Numbered from the stretch's first letter, positions 34,325 to 43,455 are shown. The stretch is 64,000 nucleotides of DNA from Bacteroidota bacterium (GCA_023422835.1 JAFAGI010000025.1:62001-126000); one strand, 5' to 3'. Made by a program: numbers and translations. Notes: generated from the sequence alone by a model not told the origin.

Positions 34325-35533
34325 TTATAGAGACGCCATTTCCTGCCGCAATCTTTTTAATTTTATACGATATACAATGGCAGCAAGCAGGAAGTAAGCC
34401 AGCATTTGAACCAGCAATATGTTGAATTCGGAGCTTACAGACTCCAGGCTTGCTCCCATTACCCTTAACCTGATAAAAGCATTTACCATAGGTGTGCTTG
34501 GCAAAATATATGAGGCCTTGTAAAGCAGCGGCGGCAATGCTTCTACAGGCCATGCCACCCCGCTGATAAAAAAGAGTATGGGAGAAAGAAATACCAGGAA
34601 AAGCAGCGCATAAACGCGCTTGGAAAATAAAAGGCCAATACTGATGCCCATGAAAGAAACCGCTGCAAGGTAAGGTATCATCAACAAGTATGTGTTCAGC
34701 AGGCCGCTTTTATCAGGCAAAGCAATCCACCTGTAAAATAGTCCCATGATCAAAAAAGTTGTAACTAGGTAGATAAGCATGAACGCCATAGTTTGCCCTA
34801 TAATTATTTTTATCTCCTCAAAAGGCCTTCGCATGCCATCTTTTAGGTAATGGTAACTGCGGCGCTCATTGTGCTTGCCATACAAAAGCCCGATGCCGAT
34901 GAGCAGGGTTTGCTGTATCAGGATGATCAGTATGGCCGGAACAATAAAGCTCGCGTAGCCGCCCGCAGGATTGTACAGATTGTATGTTTTTATGCTCAAC
35001 GGCTCTCTCATTACCAACGCCTGCTCCATGGTTTTGCCTTTATTTAAAAGACTATTCACCTCTACAGCGGCTCCAAGTGTCTGAGATGCATATACGGTAG
35101 CAGAGTAAACCTGTTTGTACAATAAAAAGTGGCTGGCATCGCTATACACACTTACATTGCCCTGCCTGCCGGAAAGAATATCTTTTTCAAAATCCCTGTC
35201 TACCACAATTACCCCGGCAACTTCATTTCTGTAATACAGCTCTTCCGCCTCCTGCAAACTGCTCACCCGCGATACAATACGCACCTGTTCTGTGGCATCT
35301 ATCATTCTTCCCAGCTTGTGGCTGAGTGCACCATCGTTGAGGTTTACAAATGCCACAGGGATTTCAGTAGCAGTTTCTTCCATATAGCCTATCGCATAGA
35401 TTACGGGATAAGCCAGCATGGCTATTATAAATAACACAACTGTACCGCTGTCGCGAAATATTTCTTTTACCTCGCCAATGAAGTAAACCTGTATTTGCCT
35501 GAAACCATTTATTATTGATCGGATCATTCGCAT
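34325..35533 (-). CDS. ABC-2 type permease, second of two
   Basis: Inner-membrane component of a drug- or lipid-type exporter, 402 residues. One N-terminal membrane helix (about 30-50, GTVVLFIIAMLAYPVIYAIG), a large extracytoplasmic domain (about 55-190) and five C-terminal helices (about 195-390), the ABC2_membrane_3/YhhJ layout. It follows the other permease by 33 bases. No ATP-binding cassette gene lies in the cluster. Confidence 0.87.
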   Translation of the reverse strand: MRMIRSIINGFRQIQVYFIGEVKEIFRDSGTVVLFIIAMLAYPVIYAIGYMEETATEIPVAFVNLNDGALSHKLGRMIDATEQVRIVSRVSSLQEAEELYYRNEVAGVIVVDRDFEKDILSGRQGNVSVYSDASHFLLYKQVYSATVYASQTLGAAVEVNSLLNKGKTMEQALVMREPLSIKTYNLYNPAGGYASFIVPAILIILIQQTLLIGIGLLYGKHNERRSYHYLKDGMRRPFEEIKIIIGQTMAFMLIYLVTTFLIMGLFYRWIALPDKSGLLNTYLLMIPYLAAVSFMGISIGLLFSKRVYALLFLVFLSPILFFISGVAWPVEALPPLLYKASYILPSTPMVNAFIRLRVMGASLESVSSEFNILLVQMLAYFLLAAIVYRIKLKRLRQEMASL

Positions 35534-35566
35534 GATATAATTTTCAATGAAATATTTTTAAAACCC

Positions 35567-36733
35567 TTACAGCCTGCCCCAGTATTTACTGTTGTAGCAT
35601 ATATACTTGAGATGGGGAATAAAGAAAAATCCAAGAAGTATAAAAAACACCAGGTATAAAAGATAAGGATAACTGTCTGCAATCGGCGCAGCTCTTAATG
35701 ACTGGCCCATAAAAGCATCAAGCCAATAAGTCAACGGGAATATCCTGCTGAATACCTGCCCGACAACAGGCATATTATAAATAGGATAAGACAGGCCGGC
35801 GTATGTAAGCGCCAGCATAGAATAAGCGCTTGCAAGAGATAATGACAGCCTCAGGTTAGCCGTAATACTGATGAGTACGATTGCCATAGACTGGTAACTG
35901 ATAATCAGCAATAACTCCGACAGCAGCAGGAACAGGAAGCTGCCGTGCAAGGGAGCGCCAATTACATAGAACAGCGTAATATTCATAATAGCTGCAACCA
36001 TCAAGTACATGAAAGTATAGGGCAATATTTTACCAAAAAGCGCCACATATATATTGCCGCCTGCAGCGCGGATCCAGGATGGCGCGGTGCCTTCATACAG
36101 GTCATTCCCTATAGCATACACCGTTCCGATGAGCGTGAACAATACCAGCATTACAGGCATGAGGATGAAAGTGATAAAATAGGAGTAGTTAAGATAAGGA
36201 TTGGATAATACCTGGGAGTGAATATTCACCGGTAAAATTTTAGCCATAGCATCATAACCCGACTCTCCGCTCTTAAGGCGCGTCTGCAACTTAATGCCTG
36301 CGCCCAAAGTCTGCAGGCTCTTTTGGATGCCGCTGTTTAAAAGGCTTCCCTTGATCACGTTGGCATTGTTGATGTACACCGCAACCTCACTATTGCTTCC
36401 TGATAATATATTTTTCTGCATACCCTGCTGCAAGAACACAACAGCGTCTACCTTTCCGGCTTCCATTGCTTTACGTGCTTCAGCCAGGCTGGTAAAGTCT
36501 TTGTTGATGGCTGCTGCTGCAGAAGCATCTATCATCAGCGCTGCTTTCCTTGAGAGCGCGGAATGGTCATGATCCACAATCGCCACCGGCAGATCGCGGG
36601 GCACGCCTTCCTTGAAGATCACTGTGATAAGCACGAAAGCTATTACCGGACCCGCCAGTACCATGGCGAATACTACCGGAGATGCGGCAATCCTGCGAAA
36701 CTCACGGATCATTACTTTAATAATCTCCTGCAT
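35567..36733 (-). CDS. ABC-2 type permease, first of two
   Basis: 388 residues with the same topology as its neighbour: a single N-terminal helix (VVFAMVLAGPVIAFVLITVI, about 19-38), an extracytoplasmic domain with VAIVDHDHSALSR and VAVYINNANVIKG, and five C-terminal membrane segments. The paired permeases probably form a heterodimer. Its start is two bases after the hlyD stop, so the three genes form one operon. Confidence 0.87.
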   Translation of the reverse strand: MQEIIKVMIREFRRIAASPVVFAMVLAGPVIAFVLITVIFKEGVPRDLPVAIVDHDHSALSRKAALMIDASAAAAINKDFTSLAEARKAMEAGKVDAVVFLQQGMQKNILSGSNSEVAVYINNANVIKGSLLNSGIQKSLQTLGAGIKLQTRLKSGESGYDAMAKILPVNIHSQVLSNPYLNYSYFITFILMPVMLVLFTLIGTVYAIGNDLYEGTAPSWIRAAGGNIYVALFGKILPYTFMYLMVAAIMNITLFYVIGAPLHGSFLFLLLSELLLIISYQSMAIVLISITANLRLSLSLASAYSMLALTYAGLSYPIYNMPVVGQVFSRIFPLTYWLDAFMGQSLRAAPIADSYPYLLYLVFFILLGFFFIPHLKYICYNSKYWGRL

Positions 36734-36735
36734 CC

Positions 36736-37737
36736 TCAGCTCTTTTTATTTCTTACATCATTCCAGTTGACAACTGCTGACATACCGGGGCGCAAACCTC
36801 TGACAGCATTGACCGGAACTGCATGCACTTCAAATGTTTTCATATCAAAATCTCCTGAAGTTTTGGTAGCATTCCAGGTAGCGAACTGGCCCAACACCTT
36901 GATGTACGTAACTTTCAGCGGCACCAGCCTGTTTTTCAATGCCGGAAATCGCGCGTTGATGACTGAGCCTGCGGATATATCTGCCAACAGGTCTTCACGC
37001 AGGTTAAACACCACCCAGGTATCTTCCAGGTCTACCAGTGTTACCACGGGATAGCCCGCTGAAACCAGCTCGCCTTCTTCTGCAATGATATCTGCCACCT
37101 CTGCATTGAGCGGCGCATAAATGGAAGTCTCTTTTTTATAAGAATTAACTTCCTGTATCATGCCTCTGACATTTTTTACCATGGCGCCGGATGCCATTTT
37201 ATCTTCCGTACGTGCACCATTGCGTGCTTTTTGCCAGGTAGCTTTGGCAGCGTTGGCTGTTTGCATGGCTGCCTGGTATTGTGCTTCTGCTTCATCTTTC
37301 TTCTGCGCAGGCACTACACCGTCTTTGTACAGGCTGTTTACGCGTTCGAATGTTTTCCGGGCAAGTTCGGCACCGGTCAAAGCTTTCTGATACATGTCGT
37401 AAGCGGCTTGTATATCTTCACTTTGTGCGCCATTCATTGCCTTACTGTTTTGTGCTTCTGCACCTAAGAGTGCAGCGCTAGCCTGCGTCATTTTTGCGTC
37501 GAGCTCCGGGCTACTGAAAGTATACAGCAGTTGCCCCTGCCGCACGGTGTCGCCTTTATGTACGGTGAGGTTTGAGATGCGCCCCACCAGCTTTGATGCC
37601 ACCTTAATGGTTTTGGCATCTACCTCGCCCTGCACTTCCAGTGGTTGTGGTTTGTTGATCACCACAAAAGAAAAAATGATAAACCCTATGAAGACCGCCA
37701 GGCCAATCATTAGTAAAAAAAATCCTTTTTGTTTCAT
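36736..37737 (-). CDS. HlyD/EmrA-family periplasmic adaptor
   Basis: Membrane fusion protein linking inner-membrane permeases to an outer-membrane channel. 333 residues: one N-terminal membrane helix (about 5-27), a biotinyl-lipoyl-like half (VDAKTIKVASKLVGRISNLTVHKGDTVRQGQLLY, about 40-73), a helical hairpin with long coiled-coil segments (about 75-190), and a beta-barrel domain with GELVSAGYPVVTLVD and a terminal GLRPGMSAVVNW. Two tandem leader elements (C1, C2) lie immediately upstream, with C1 abutting the ATG. Confidence 0.92.
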   Translation of the reverse strand: MKQKGFFLLMIGLAVFIGFIIFSFVVINKPQPLEVQGEVDAKTIKVASKLVGRISNLTVHKGDTVRQGQLLYTFSSPELDAKMTQASAALLGAEAQNSKAMNGAQSEDIQAAYDMYQKALTGAELARKTFERVNSLYKDGVVPAQKKDEAEAQYQAAMQTANAAKATWQKARNGARTEDKMASGAMVKNVRGMIQEVNSYKKETSIYAPLNAEVADIIAEEGELVSAGYPVVTLVDLEDTWVVFNLREDLLADISAGSVINARFPALKNRLVPLKVTYIKVLGQFATWNATKTSGDFDMKTFEVHAVPVNAVRGLRPGMSAVVNWNDVRNKKS

Positions 37738-37848
37738 GTGTGTATATTTAATTGTTTTTCAGTTGTCACATGGAATAACTCTGGTTTTTAGATTCAATAC
37801 TCATTCCCGGTTGGTATAGATTCTTAATCTTTATGGTTATTTCATGTG
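37738..37848 (-). promoter_or_regulatory. Structured leader element, copy C1, upstream of hlyD
   Basis: Minus-strand reading: left arm CACATGAAATAACC (37835-37848), inner hairpin AGATT-AAG-AATCT, CTATACCAACCGGGAATGAG, right arm GAGTTATTCCATGTG (37767-37781), then the tail ending AAATATACACAC directly before the hlyD ATG. The outer stem is long and mostly paired. It is the second unit of a tandem pair with a period of 105 bases. Confidence 0.78.
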
Positions 37849-37953
37849 TTAATATTTTATTTTCTGTTTGTCACATGGAACGACCAAAACCTTAATTCTC
37901 TAGTATCATTCCCTGTTGGTATAGATTCTTAATCTTTATGGTTATTTCATGTG
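37849..37953 (-). promoter_or_regulatory. Structured leader element, copy C2, tandem to C1
   Basis: Same design as C1, with arms at 37937-37953 and 37872-37886. The left 40 bases are identical to C1, while the right side (GTCGTTCCATGTGAC) keeps pairing partly through G-T. Its tail ends AAATATTAACACATG, and this ATG is where C1 begins, exactly as a start codon follows other copies. The remaining bases up to tolC (37954-38052) show no further motif. Confidence 0.75.
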
Positions 37954-38052
37954 TGTATTTTTTTAGTTAGCTGCTCCGCAACTGGTTTTATCGTTCAATA
38001 TTTACGAGATGGGGCTTGTGCTGTATTTATCTTATTCAAATAATTTTCTTTA

Positions 38053-39558
38053 TTAAAATTTATCGATAACGAGCTGGTGCGAATTGCGGTATTCTTCAAA
38101 CTGTTCTGCCATGCCGGCGTATTTCAATAGTTCTGCCAGTGTTTTATCAAAGCCATACATGGCTTCAAGCTTTTCAATTTTTATTTTAGATACTCCCAGG
38201 TGTGCATCCATAATATCTGTAGTGGTATTCATCTCCGCCTCAAAACCTTTCTGCCGTACATAGAGGTATTCATCGGCAAGCTTCTGGCTTGCTTCCAAAG
38301 CCTCCAACTGATCTTTGTACATGCCAAGTGTAGTATAGAGCTTATCAATCACAGTATTGATGTCGTTAATGGCTTTCAGCTCTGCTTCACGCACCTGCTC
38401 TACTTTGTATGCGGCTGCTTTTATTTTATTGCTGCGGCTGTAGCCGTCAAACAGTGTCCATTTGGCGCCAATACCTGCAAACCAATCCGGCGCCAGCTTT
38501 GAAGCATTCACTATATTGTAGCTGCCAATCAATGCTACTGTGGGGTAGAGGGCTCCGCGCTCGGCCTTGCTGCCTTGCCTGGCAAGCTCCATTTTGGTTT
38601 TTACCTGTTTTAGCTGAGGGTTATTCTGCAATGCAGATACCTTAAAATAATCCACCGGCTCAAGGTCTACAACATAAAACAGGTCTGTTACGGGTACAAT
38701 CTGCAGATCCGGCACAGATAAAGAATTAGCCATTGCTTTTGTAAGTATAGCAGCGGTCTGTACAGCTTTCTTATATTCCCTTTCTGCCTGCGCCTGGTGT
38801 ACCTGTGCATTTAAAACCTCTGCTCGAGCCAGCATACCGCGTGCCTCCATTTTACGGGCATCTTCCAAGTGCTTGTTCATGCCATCAAGCACCTGCTTCC
38901 TCACGAGTATAGCCTGCTCAGCCAGCTTCAGCCCGAAATATCTTTCTGCAAGCTCGCTTGTCAATTCAGCCTTTTTTACAGCCACTTCTTCGGCAGCCTC
39001 CTGCTCTTCTATCATAGCTGCCTGGTTGGCCGCGTGAATTTTTCTACCGGTATATATGGGAAGCTGCGCTGTAGCCATGACCGAACCAAAAAACTTGTTT
39101 ACCAGTGTCGGCTCCCAGTCTGCATTCTGCACTGCCTGAGCGCCTTCCAGCAACTTTTCCCTGACAGCTTTGGTAGATAAATTATCCGGCAATACCGGTA
39201 TTTGCTTATTGGTTGCAGGATCTGGGTTGGGCACGCCGGAAAAGCTTCCATAATTGCCCAGTGTATTGTACAAAGGCATAATGGCATCGCGTACAGGCGA
39301 AAGGTTCATGGCAACATCTTTTTGCATGGCCACATAATTGCCGCTAATGCCTACTTTGGGATAGTACAACCCTTTGCGAGCCAGCCTTTCGGCCTGCTTC
39401 TCCTTAACATGATAATCTGCCTGCTTTAAAGCATGATGATTTTTTTCCATGATCTGCATTGCCTCACCAAAGGTCAGCGCTTGCATTTGTGCGCCGGACT
39501 GTGCAATGCTGAACAATGGTAAGACGGCAATAAAAAAGGATAAATATTTTTTATGCAT
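38053..39558 (-). CDS. TolC-family outer-membrane efflux protein
   Basis: 501 residues. Signal peptide MHKKYLSFFIAVLPLFSIAQ, then two outer-membrane-efflux-protein repeats rich in long helices (for example MLARAEVLNAQVHQAQAERE, about 241-260; TTDIMDAHLGVSKIKIEKLEA, about 445-465). It provides the outer-membrane exit for the HlyD/ABC-2 system encoded downstream. Lies between the TetR regulator and hlyD, with a leader element before it (copy E) and two after it. Confidence 0.92.
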   Translation of the reverse strand: MHKKYLSFFIAVLPLFSIAQSGAQMQALTFGEAMQIMEKNHHALKQADYHVKEKQAERLARKGLYYPKVGISGNYVAMQKDVAMNLSPVRDAIMPLYNTLGNYGSFSGVPNPDPATNKQIPVLPDNLSTKAVREKLLEGAQAVQNADWEPTLVNKFFGSVMATAQLPIYTGRKIHAANQAAMIEEQEAAEEVAVKKAELTSELAERYFGLKLAEQAILVRKQVLDGMNKHLEDARKMEARGMLARAEVLNAQVHQAQAEREYKKAVQTAAILTKAMANSLSVPDLQIVPVTDLFYVVDLEPVDYFKVSALQNNPQLKQVKTKMELARQGSKAERGALYPTVALIGSYNIVNASKLAPDWFAGIGAKWTLFDGYSRSNKIKAAAYKVEQVREAELKAINDINTVIDKLYTTLGMYKDQLEALEASQKLADEYLYVRQKGFEAEMNTTTDIMDAHLGVSKIKIEKLEAMYGFDKTLAELLKYAGMAEQFEEYRNSHQLVIDKF

Positions 39559-39635
39559 GTGTGTTTATTTATTTGTTTTTCTGTTTGTCACATGAAATGC
39601 ACCCTCCCGATCGCTACCCGGAATGGACATTTCAT
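39559..39635 (-). promoter_or_regulatory. Structured leader element, copy E (short form), upstream of tolC
   Basis: On the minus strand ATGAAATG (39628-39635) pairs with CATTTCAT (39591-39598). The interior is shorter than in other copies (about 30 bases) and GC-rich, and lacks the AGATT hairpin. The tail CATGTGACAAACAGAAAAAC and AAATAAACACAC matches copies C1 and C2 almost base for base and ends directly at the tolC ATG. The element fills the whole gap between the tetR stop and tolC. Confidence 0.65.
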
Positions 39636-40220
39636 TTATTTCAATGATTTTAAGCAAACTGACAATAAGGATTTCAGTTGTTTTTTAGTCAGCTCTGAAC
39701 GGTTAAAAAACCTCTTGAACCTCAGGTTAATGTATTGTATAGGAAGACTTACGCACATCAGGTATATAATCTCCTCATCTGTATCAGGTGAAATTTCACC
39801 CGTATCTTCACCCTTTACTTTCAACCGGTGACATAATTGCATAATTTTTTTCTGCTGCTCTTTCTCAAGGTTGAATTTGTATTCATGCATCAGCACAAAC
39901 AGGAATTTGATCTTTTCCGGTTGCCTGTTGGCCACATCAAATAAATACTGGATCAGCTTTTCAACTATTAAGCTCACTGTAAGTGTTTCATCTTTCATCA
40001 GCTTTTCCAGGTTGTCCATGATGTCGCCCACGGCATTGAAAAGCAAGTCATTAACCAGCTCTTCCTTGCTGTTGTAAAAACGGTAGAGATAGCCGTCTGC
40101 CACGCCGGCTTTTTTAGCAATCTCTGCAATGGAAGCACCGCCATATCCTTTTTCCACTACCATTTGCAGGGTTACTTCTTTAATGCTGTCCATTTTTGAT
40201 GCGTCAATGAGTCTTGCCAT
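39636..40220 (-). CDS. TetR/AcrR-family repressor
   Basis: 194 residues. The N-terminal helix-turn-helix (about 20-55) reads VEKGYGGASIAEIAKKAGVADGYLYRFYNSKEELV; the rest is the helical ligand-binding and dimer domain. It is the first gene of the export cluster on the same strand, ending 77 bases before tolC, and is very likely its local regulator. A palindrome typical of such operators lies 15 bases before its start codon. Confidence 0.92.
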   Translation of the reverse strand: MARLIDASKMDSIKEVTLQMVVEKGYGGASIAEIAKKAGVADGYLYRFYNSKEELVNDLLFNAVGDIMDNLEKLMKDETLTVSLIVEKLIQYLFDVANRQPEKIKFLFVLMHEYKFNLEKEQQKKIMQLCHRLKVKGEDTGEISPDTDEEIIYLMCVSLPIQYINLRFKRFFNRSELTKKQLKSLLSVCLKSLK

Positions 40221-40234
40221 AATTCTTAATTGAG

Positions 40235-40248
40235 TGAATGGTCATTCA
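40235..40248. promoter_or_regulatory. TetR-type operator palindrome
   Basis: TGAATG-GT-CATTCA, a six-base inverted repeat with a two-base centre, placed 15 bases upstream of the tetR start. This fits autoregulation of the repressor and the downstream exporter genes. Confidence 0.6.
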
Positions 40249-40567
40249 TTTATCAAACATAATGCCAATTCTATCTGCGCCTGATTAAAAAATTCTTATA
40301 ACAGTAAGTATGGCAGTAATGGCGGCAGGAAAAGCGAGCAATTTGTCAGAGAAGGCCTGATCATGCCTTACATGACATGACAGCTAACGTATCAAATATA
40401 CTGGTGTTAGCATTCAATGCATCACCCGTATCTGTTGTATTATTAACCTCTTTCAAATCGATAGCCAAATAGTGGCCTGCGGGCAGCTGGCAGGCAGCAC
40501 ATGGTTTATATAACATAGGGCAATATAGCTTTACCACGATGATGTTTTTCCGTATACTGGTACTACA
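40249..40567. other. Gap with a short unassigned open stretch
   Basis: No recognised gene. On the minus strand a run of about 55 codons directly follows the DUF1501 stop and includes KPCAACQLPAGHYLAIDL and ends MSCKA. It has no plausible ATG start near its beginning and no similarity I recognise, so it may be a gene remnant or chance. Confidence 0.3.
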
Positions 40568-41770
40568 TTAAATAAAATCAAGGGCACTATAATGTTTGCC
40601 AAGGATATCGTCTGCATTGGCTTTCAGCCAATTATTCAACACGGTGGAATAAACATTTTTAAAGTCTATCTTAAATTTAAGATCGCCCTCGTTCAGATCA
40701 GCAAGATCAGGCATTTCGTTTAATATACCCTTCTTTTTTAGCGCCCCGCTGATGAGAAACATACTGTTTGCCGTGCCATGATCCGTACCGTTGCTGGCAT
40801 TTTGAGCTACGCGTCTGCCAAATTCAGAGAATGTAAATAACAGTACATCTTCGAGGCGGCCATTTTTTTTCAAATCGTCAGTAAAGGATTTTACGGCATC
40901 GTTCAATTGTGTGAACAGCCTTGCCTGCTGGGCTTGTTGGTTTACATGTGTGTCAAAACTGCCAAGTGATATGTAATAAACTTTTGTATTGATCTCAGAA
41001 AAAATCAGCGATGCTATGGTTTTTAAACCTTTGCCAAGTTGCGTGTCCGGGTAAGTTGTCTGGGATGCATGCAACCTGCTCTGATTGAAAATATAATCGG
41101 CAGAAGAAATAGTTTGTGCCAAGGTTTTGTATAAATAATCTACCGGCTTTTCTTCCTCATAGCTGTGCTTATGTGCAGCAGATAATTTTTTAAAGTATTT
41201 TTCACTGGTGTTGCCAAATAATCTCCTGGGATCATTAACCGCGATAGCGTTGGTAACTTTTCCTTTCATAGCCAGGCTGAGCACATCATCTACTTCTAAA
41301 GCCTGTGTAGGCTTGTCGCAACCTTTACATTGTGCGTCGAGATAGCGCCCAATCCAGCCAGTGCTCCAGTACTCATTGCTGTCGCTGGCGCTATGCCAGA
41401 TATCCATACTGCGGAAATGTGAACGGTCTGGATTCGGATAGCCTACGTTGTTTAAAATAGCCAGATTGCCAGAATCGTAAAGCTGTTGAAAAGCAGTAAG
41501 TGCAGGGTGTAAACTCACCTCATCGGTGAGCTTTGCAGCAGCATCTTTGGTGATGGATAAGGAAGGTCTGTTTTTATAATACAGATCATTGCGCACGGGG
41601 ATTACCGTATTCAAACCATCATTTCCACCGCTGAGCTGTATAATCACTACAACCTTGTTGCCGGTTGCAATACGGGTTTGTGTTTCAAATGCTTTGAGGA
41701 ATTTTGGTATAAAAAGCGATCCCGAAGCAAGCGAACCTAATCTTAAAAATTCTTTTCTTTTCAGGAGCAT
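40568..41770 (-). CDS. DUF1501 domain-containing exported protein
   Basis: 400 residues. N-terminus LLKRKEFLRLGSLASGSLFIPKFLKAFE resembles the signal of DUF1501 proteins but lacks a clear twin arginine. Core motifs VVIIQLSGGNDGLNTVIPVRNDLYY (about 40-64), HPALTAFQQLYDSGNLAILNNVGYPNPDRSHF and DVLLFTFSEFGRRVAQNASNGTDHGTANSMF (about 305-335) place it in the sulfatase-like DUF1501 family. The molecular function is not established. Encoded 25 bases after the DUF1800 gene, a pairing seen across many phyla. Confidence 0.88.
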   Translation of the reverse strand: MLLKRKEFLRLGSLASGSLFIPKFLKAFETQTRIATGNKVVVIIQLSGGNDGLNTVIPVRNDLYYKNRPSLSITKDAAAKLTDEVSLHPALTAFQQLYDSGNLAILNNVGYPNPDRSHFRSMDIWHSASDSNEYWSTGWIGRYLDAQCKGCDKPTQALEVDDVLSLAMKGKVTNAIAVNDPRRLFGNTSEKYFKKLSAAHKHSYEEEKPVDYLYKTLAQTISSADYIFNQSRLHASQTTYPDTQLGKGLKTIASLIFSEINTKVYYISLGSFDTHVNQQAQQARLFTQLNDAVKSFTDDLKKNGRLEDVLLFTFSEFGRRVAQNASNGTDHGTANSMFLISGALKKKGILNEMPDLADLNEGDLKFKIDFKNVYSTVLNNWLKANADDILGKHYSALDFI

Positions 41771-41795
41771 AGCTGTAATTTTTTAGGAGTAATGT

Positions 41796-43238
41796 TTAGC
41801 AAAGCTGGTATTCCGGTGTACTCATCAGCTGCAGCGTTGTTGTTTTTATAAGAGAATCTATAGAAGCAAAAGGTGGATGGTCATTAGATGTATGGGCTGT
41901 TTCAGCATTTGTGGTTTGCAGCAAAAGAGAATGCAAAGAAGGTATGACTTGGTTTTGAGGGATGTTTTTGAAGTTCTTTACATAAGCTCCCCAGTCAGCA
42001 CTTGCGTTTATCCTGGCAATATTTGTTTTATTTTTCAAGTTAACAATATTCTCTTCACCCCTGCCCATGTCTACATCATCATTATCTTTTGGCTTTACGT
42101 TCATAATATCGGAGCCATACAGCATTTGAGGAATGCGTAAGCGCATCAGTAGTGTGCTGCTGTCTATCCAGGTTTTTCCGCCCGGCCATCCTGCAACATT
42201 CGGCGGATACAACAATTCCTGGCCTAAAATTTTCTGCAAGCTGATCAACACCTGCTCTTTTTTAAAATCCAGTGGTATTAACCGCTGCATGCCTACTAAC
42301 AACTCTACCGGTGATTTGATTTTATTGCCGATAATTTTTTCTTCATAAAACCAACCGGCAGTAAATATTTTATCCAACAACTTTGTTATATTATAATTGC
42401 TGTTGTAAAAATCTGCAGCAAGTTCAGCGACTATAGATTCATTGACAGTTTCGTGTACAAAGCTTTTGTAAATCTTAGTTACAATAAACCTGGCAGTTTG
42501 CTTTTTTTCTAAGATAATATTCAAAACATCGTCGCCGGTGAAGTTGCCTGTTTTACCAAAAATATTTTTTACACCATTGTCATGCTGATTTTTTCTGAAA
42601 ATAAAATTTCCTTTTTTATCAGCTGTCCAGCCGGTGAAAGCTCGCGCGACTTCTTTAATATCGTGTTCAGTATAATTGCCGCGCCCAAGCGTAAAGAGCT
42701 CCATTAATTCACGCGCAAAATTTTCATTGGGATGGCCTTTTTTATTTTGCTGGTTATTCAAAAAGTTCAGCATGGCAGCCGACTTTGAAACCTCTTTTAA
42801 CAAGGTGCCAAAATCCGAAAGCGCATATTCGCGAAAAGTATGCAACAGCAACTGGTTAAAAAAAATATTCTGGTTCCTGCTTGCAAAATGGCCGTGCCAG
42901 AAGAAAGCCATCTTTTCACGTAACTGATCCTCGCCGTTTATCATTTCCCGCATCCATGCAAGATTGAGCCTTTTAACGGCCTCACGCTGCAACCTGGTAA
43001 GCTTTTTTCTTTCTGCCTCACCCAGCTGTGCTCTTTTATTTTCGCCGGGTGAATCGTAAAGGCTGATTAATTCCTCGTCAGCAGCACTAATGTACTGCGG
43101 CTTCTGCATCGAAGGTTGCTTAATGAATTTATAGTACTCCTCCGGGTAGCTGTTAATTATGCGTGGTATATCAGCGGATGCAGGGCCAAAGCCGGAACGC
43201 CATAGCAAATGCTGTACTTTGCGTTGGTTGGTATCCAT
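41796..43238 (-). CDS. DUF1800 domain-containing protein
   Basis: 480 residues. Family phrases are KVQHLLWRSGFGPASADI (about 7-24), MAFFWHGHFAS (about 109), NENFARELMELFTLG (about 165-179), DIKEVARAFTGWT (about 188) and LLYPPNVAGWPGGKTWIDSSTLL (about 345). No obvious signal peptide at the chosen start. Function unknown; regularly paired with DUF1501, as here, and the two are likely cotranscribed. Confidence 0.88.
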   Translation of the reverse strand: MDTNQRKVQHLLWRSGFGPASADIPRIINSYPEEYYKFIKQPSMQKPQYISAADEELISLYDSPGENKRAQLGEAERKKLTRLQREAVKRLNLAWMREMINGEDQLREKMAFFWHGHFASRNQNIFFNQLLLHTFREYALSDFGTLLKEVSKSAAMLNFLNNQQNKKGHPNENFARELMELFTLGRGNYTEHDIKEVARAFTGWTADKKGNFIFRKNQHDNGVKNIFGKTGNFTGDDVLNIILEKKQTARFIVTKIYKSFVHETVNESIVAELAADFYNSNYNITKLLDKIFTAGWFYEEKIIGNKIKSPVELLVGMQRLIPLDFKKEQVLISLQKILGQELLYPPNVAGWPGGKTWIDSSTLLMRLRIPQMLYGSDIMNVKPKDNDDVDMGRGEENIVNLKNKTNIARINASADWGAYVKNFKNIPQNQVIPSLHSLLLQTTNAETAHTSNDHPPFASIDSLIKTTTLQLMSTPEYQLC

Positions 43239-43447
43239 GAATATGTTTTTAGGTAATTGAAATTACGTTTATATTTGGATAATCCACAAAAAAATTACTT
43301 TTAAAATGCTATTTTTAAAAAATTTTAAAATAAAATTTAACAGCGTTTTTATATCCGGCTGCATAGCGATATAATACTGTGATTATATTGTATTGACGAT
43401 TTAAATTTTATGTCTGCTTCGTTTAATTAAATTTCAACCATATGTAT

Positions 43448-43455
43448 TATCTTTG
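43448..43455 (+). promoter_or_regulatory. -7 box for tRNA-Ser
   Basis: TATCTTTG matches TAnnTTTG and lies 16 bases before the first base of the tRNA. No -33 TTG is visible. Confidence 0.5.
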
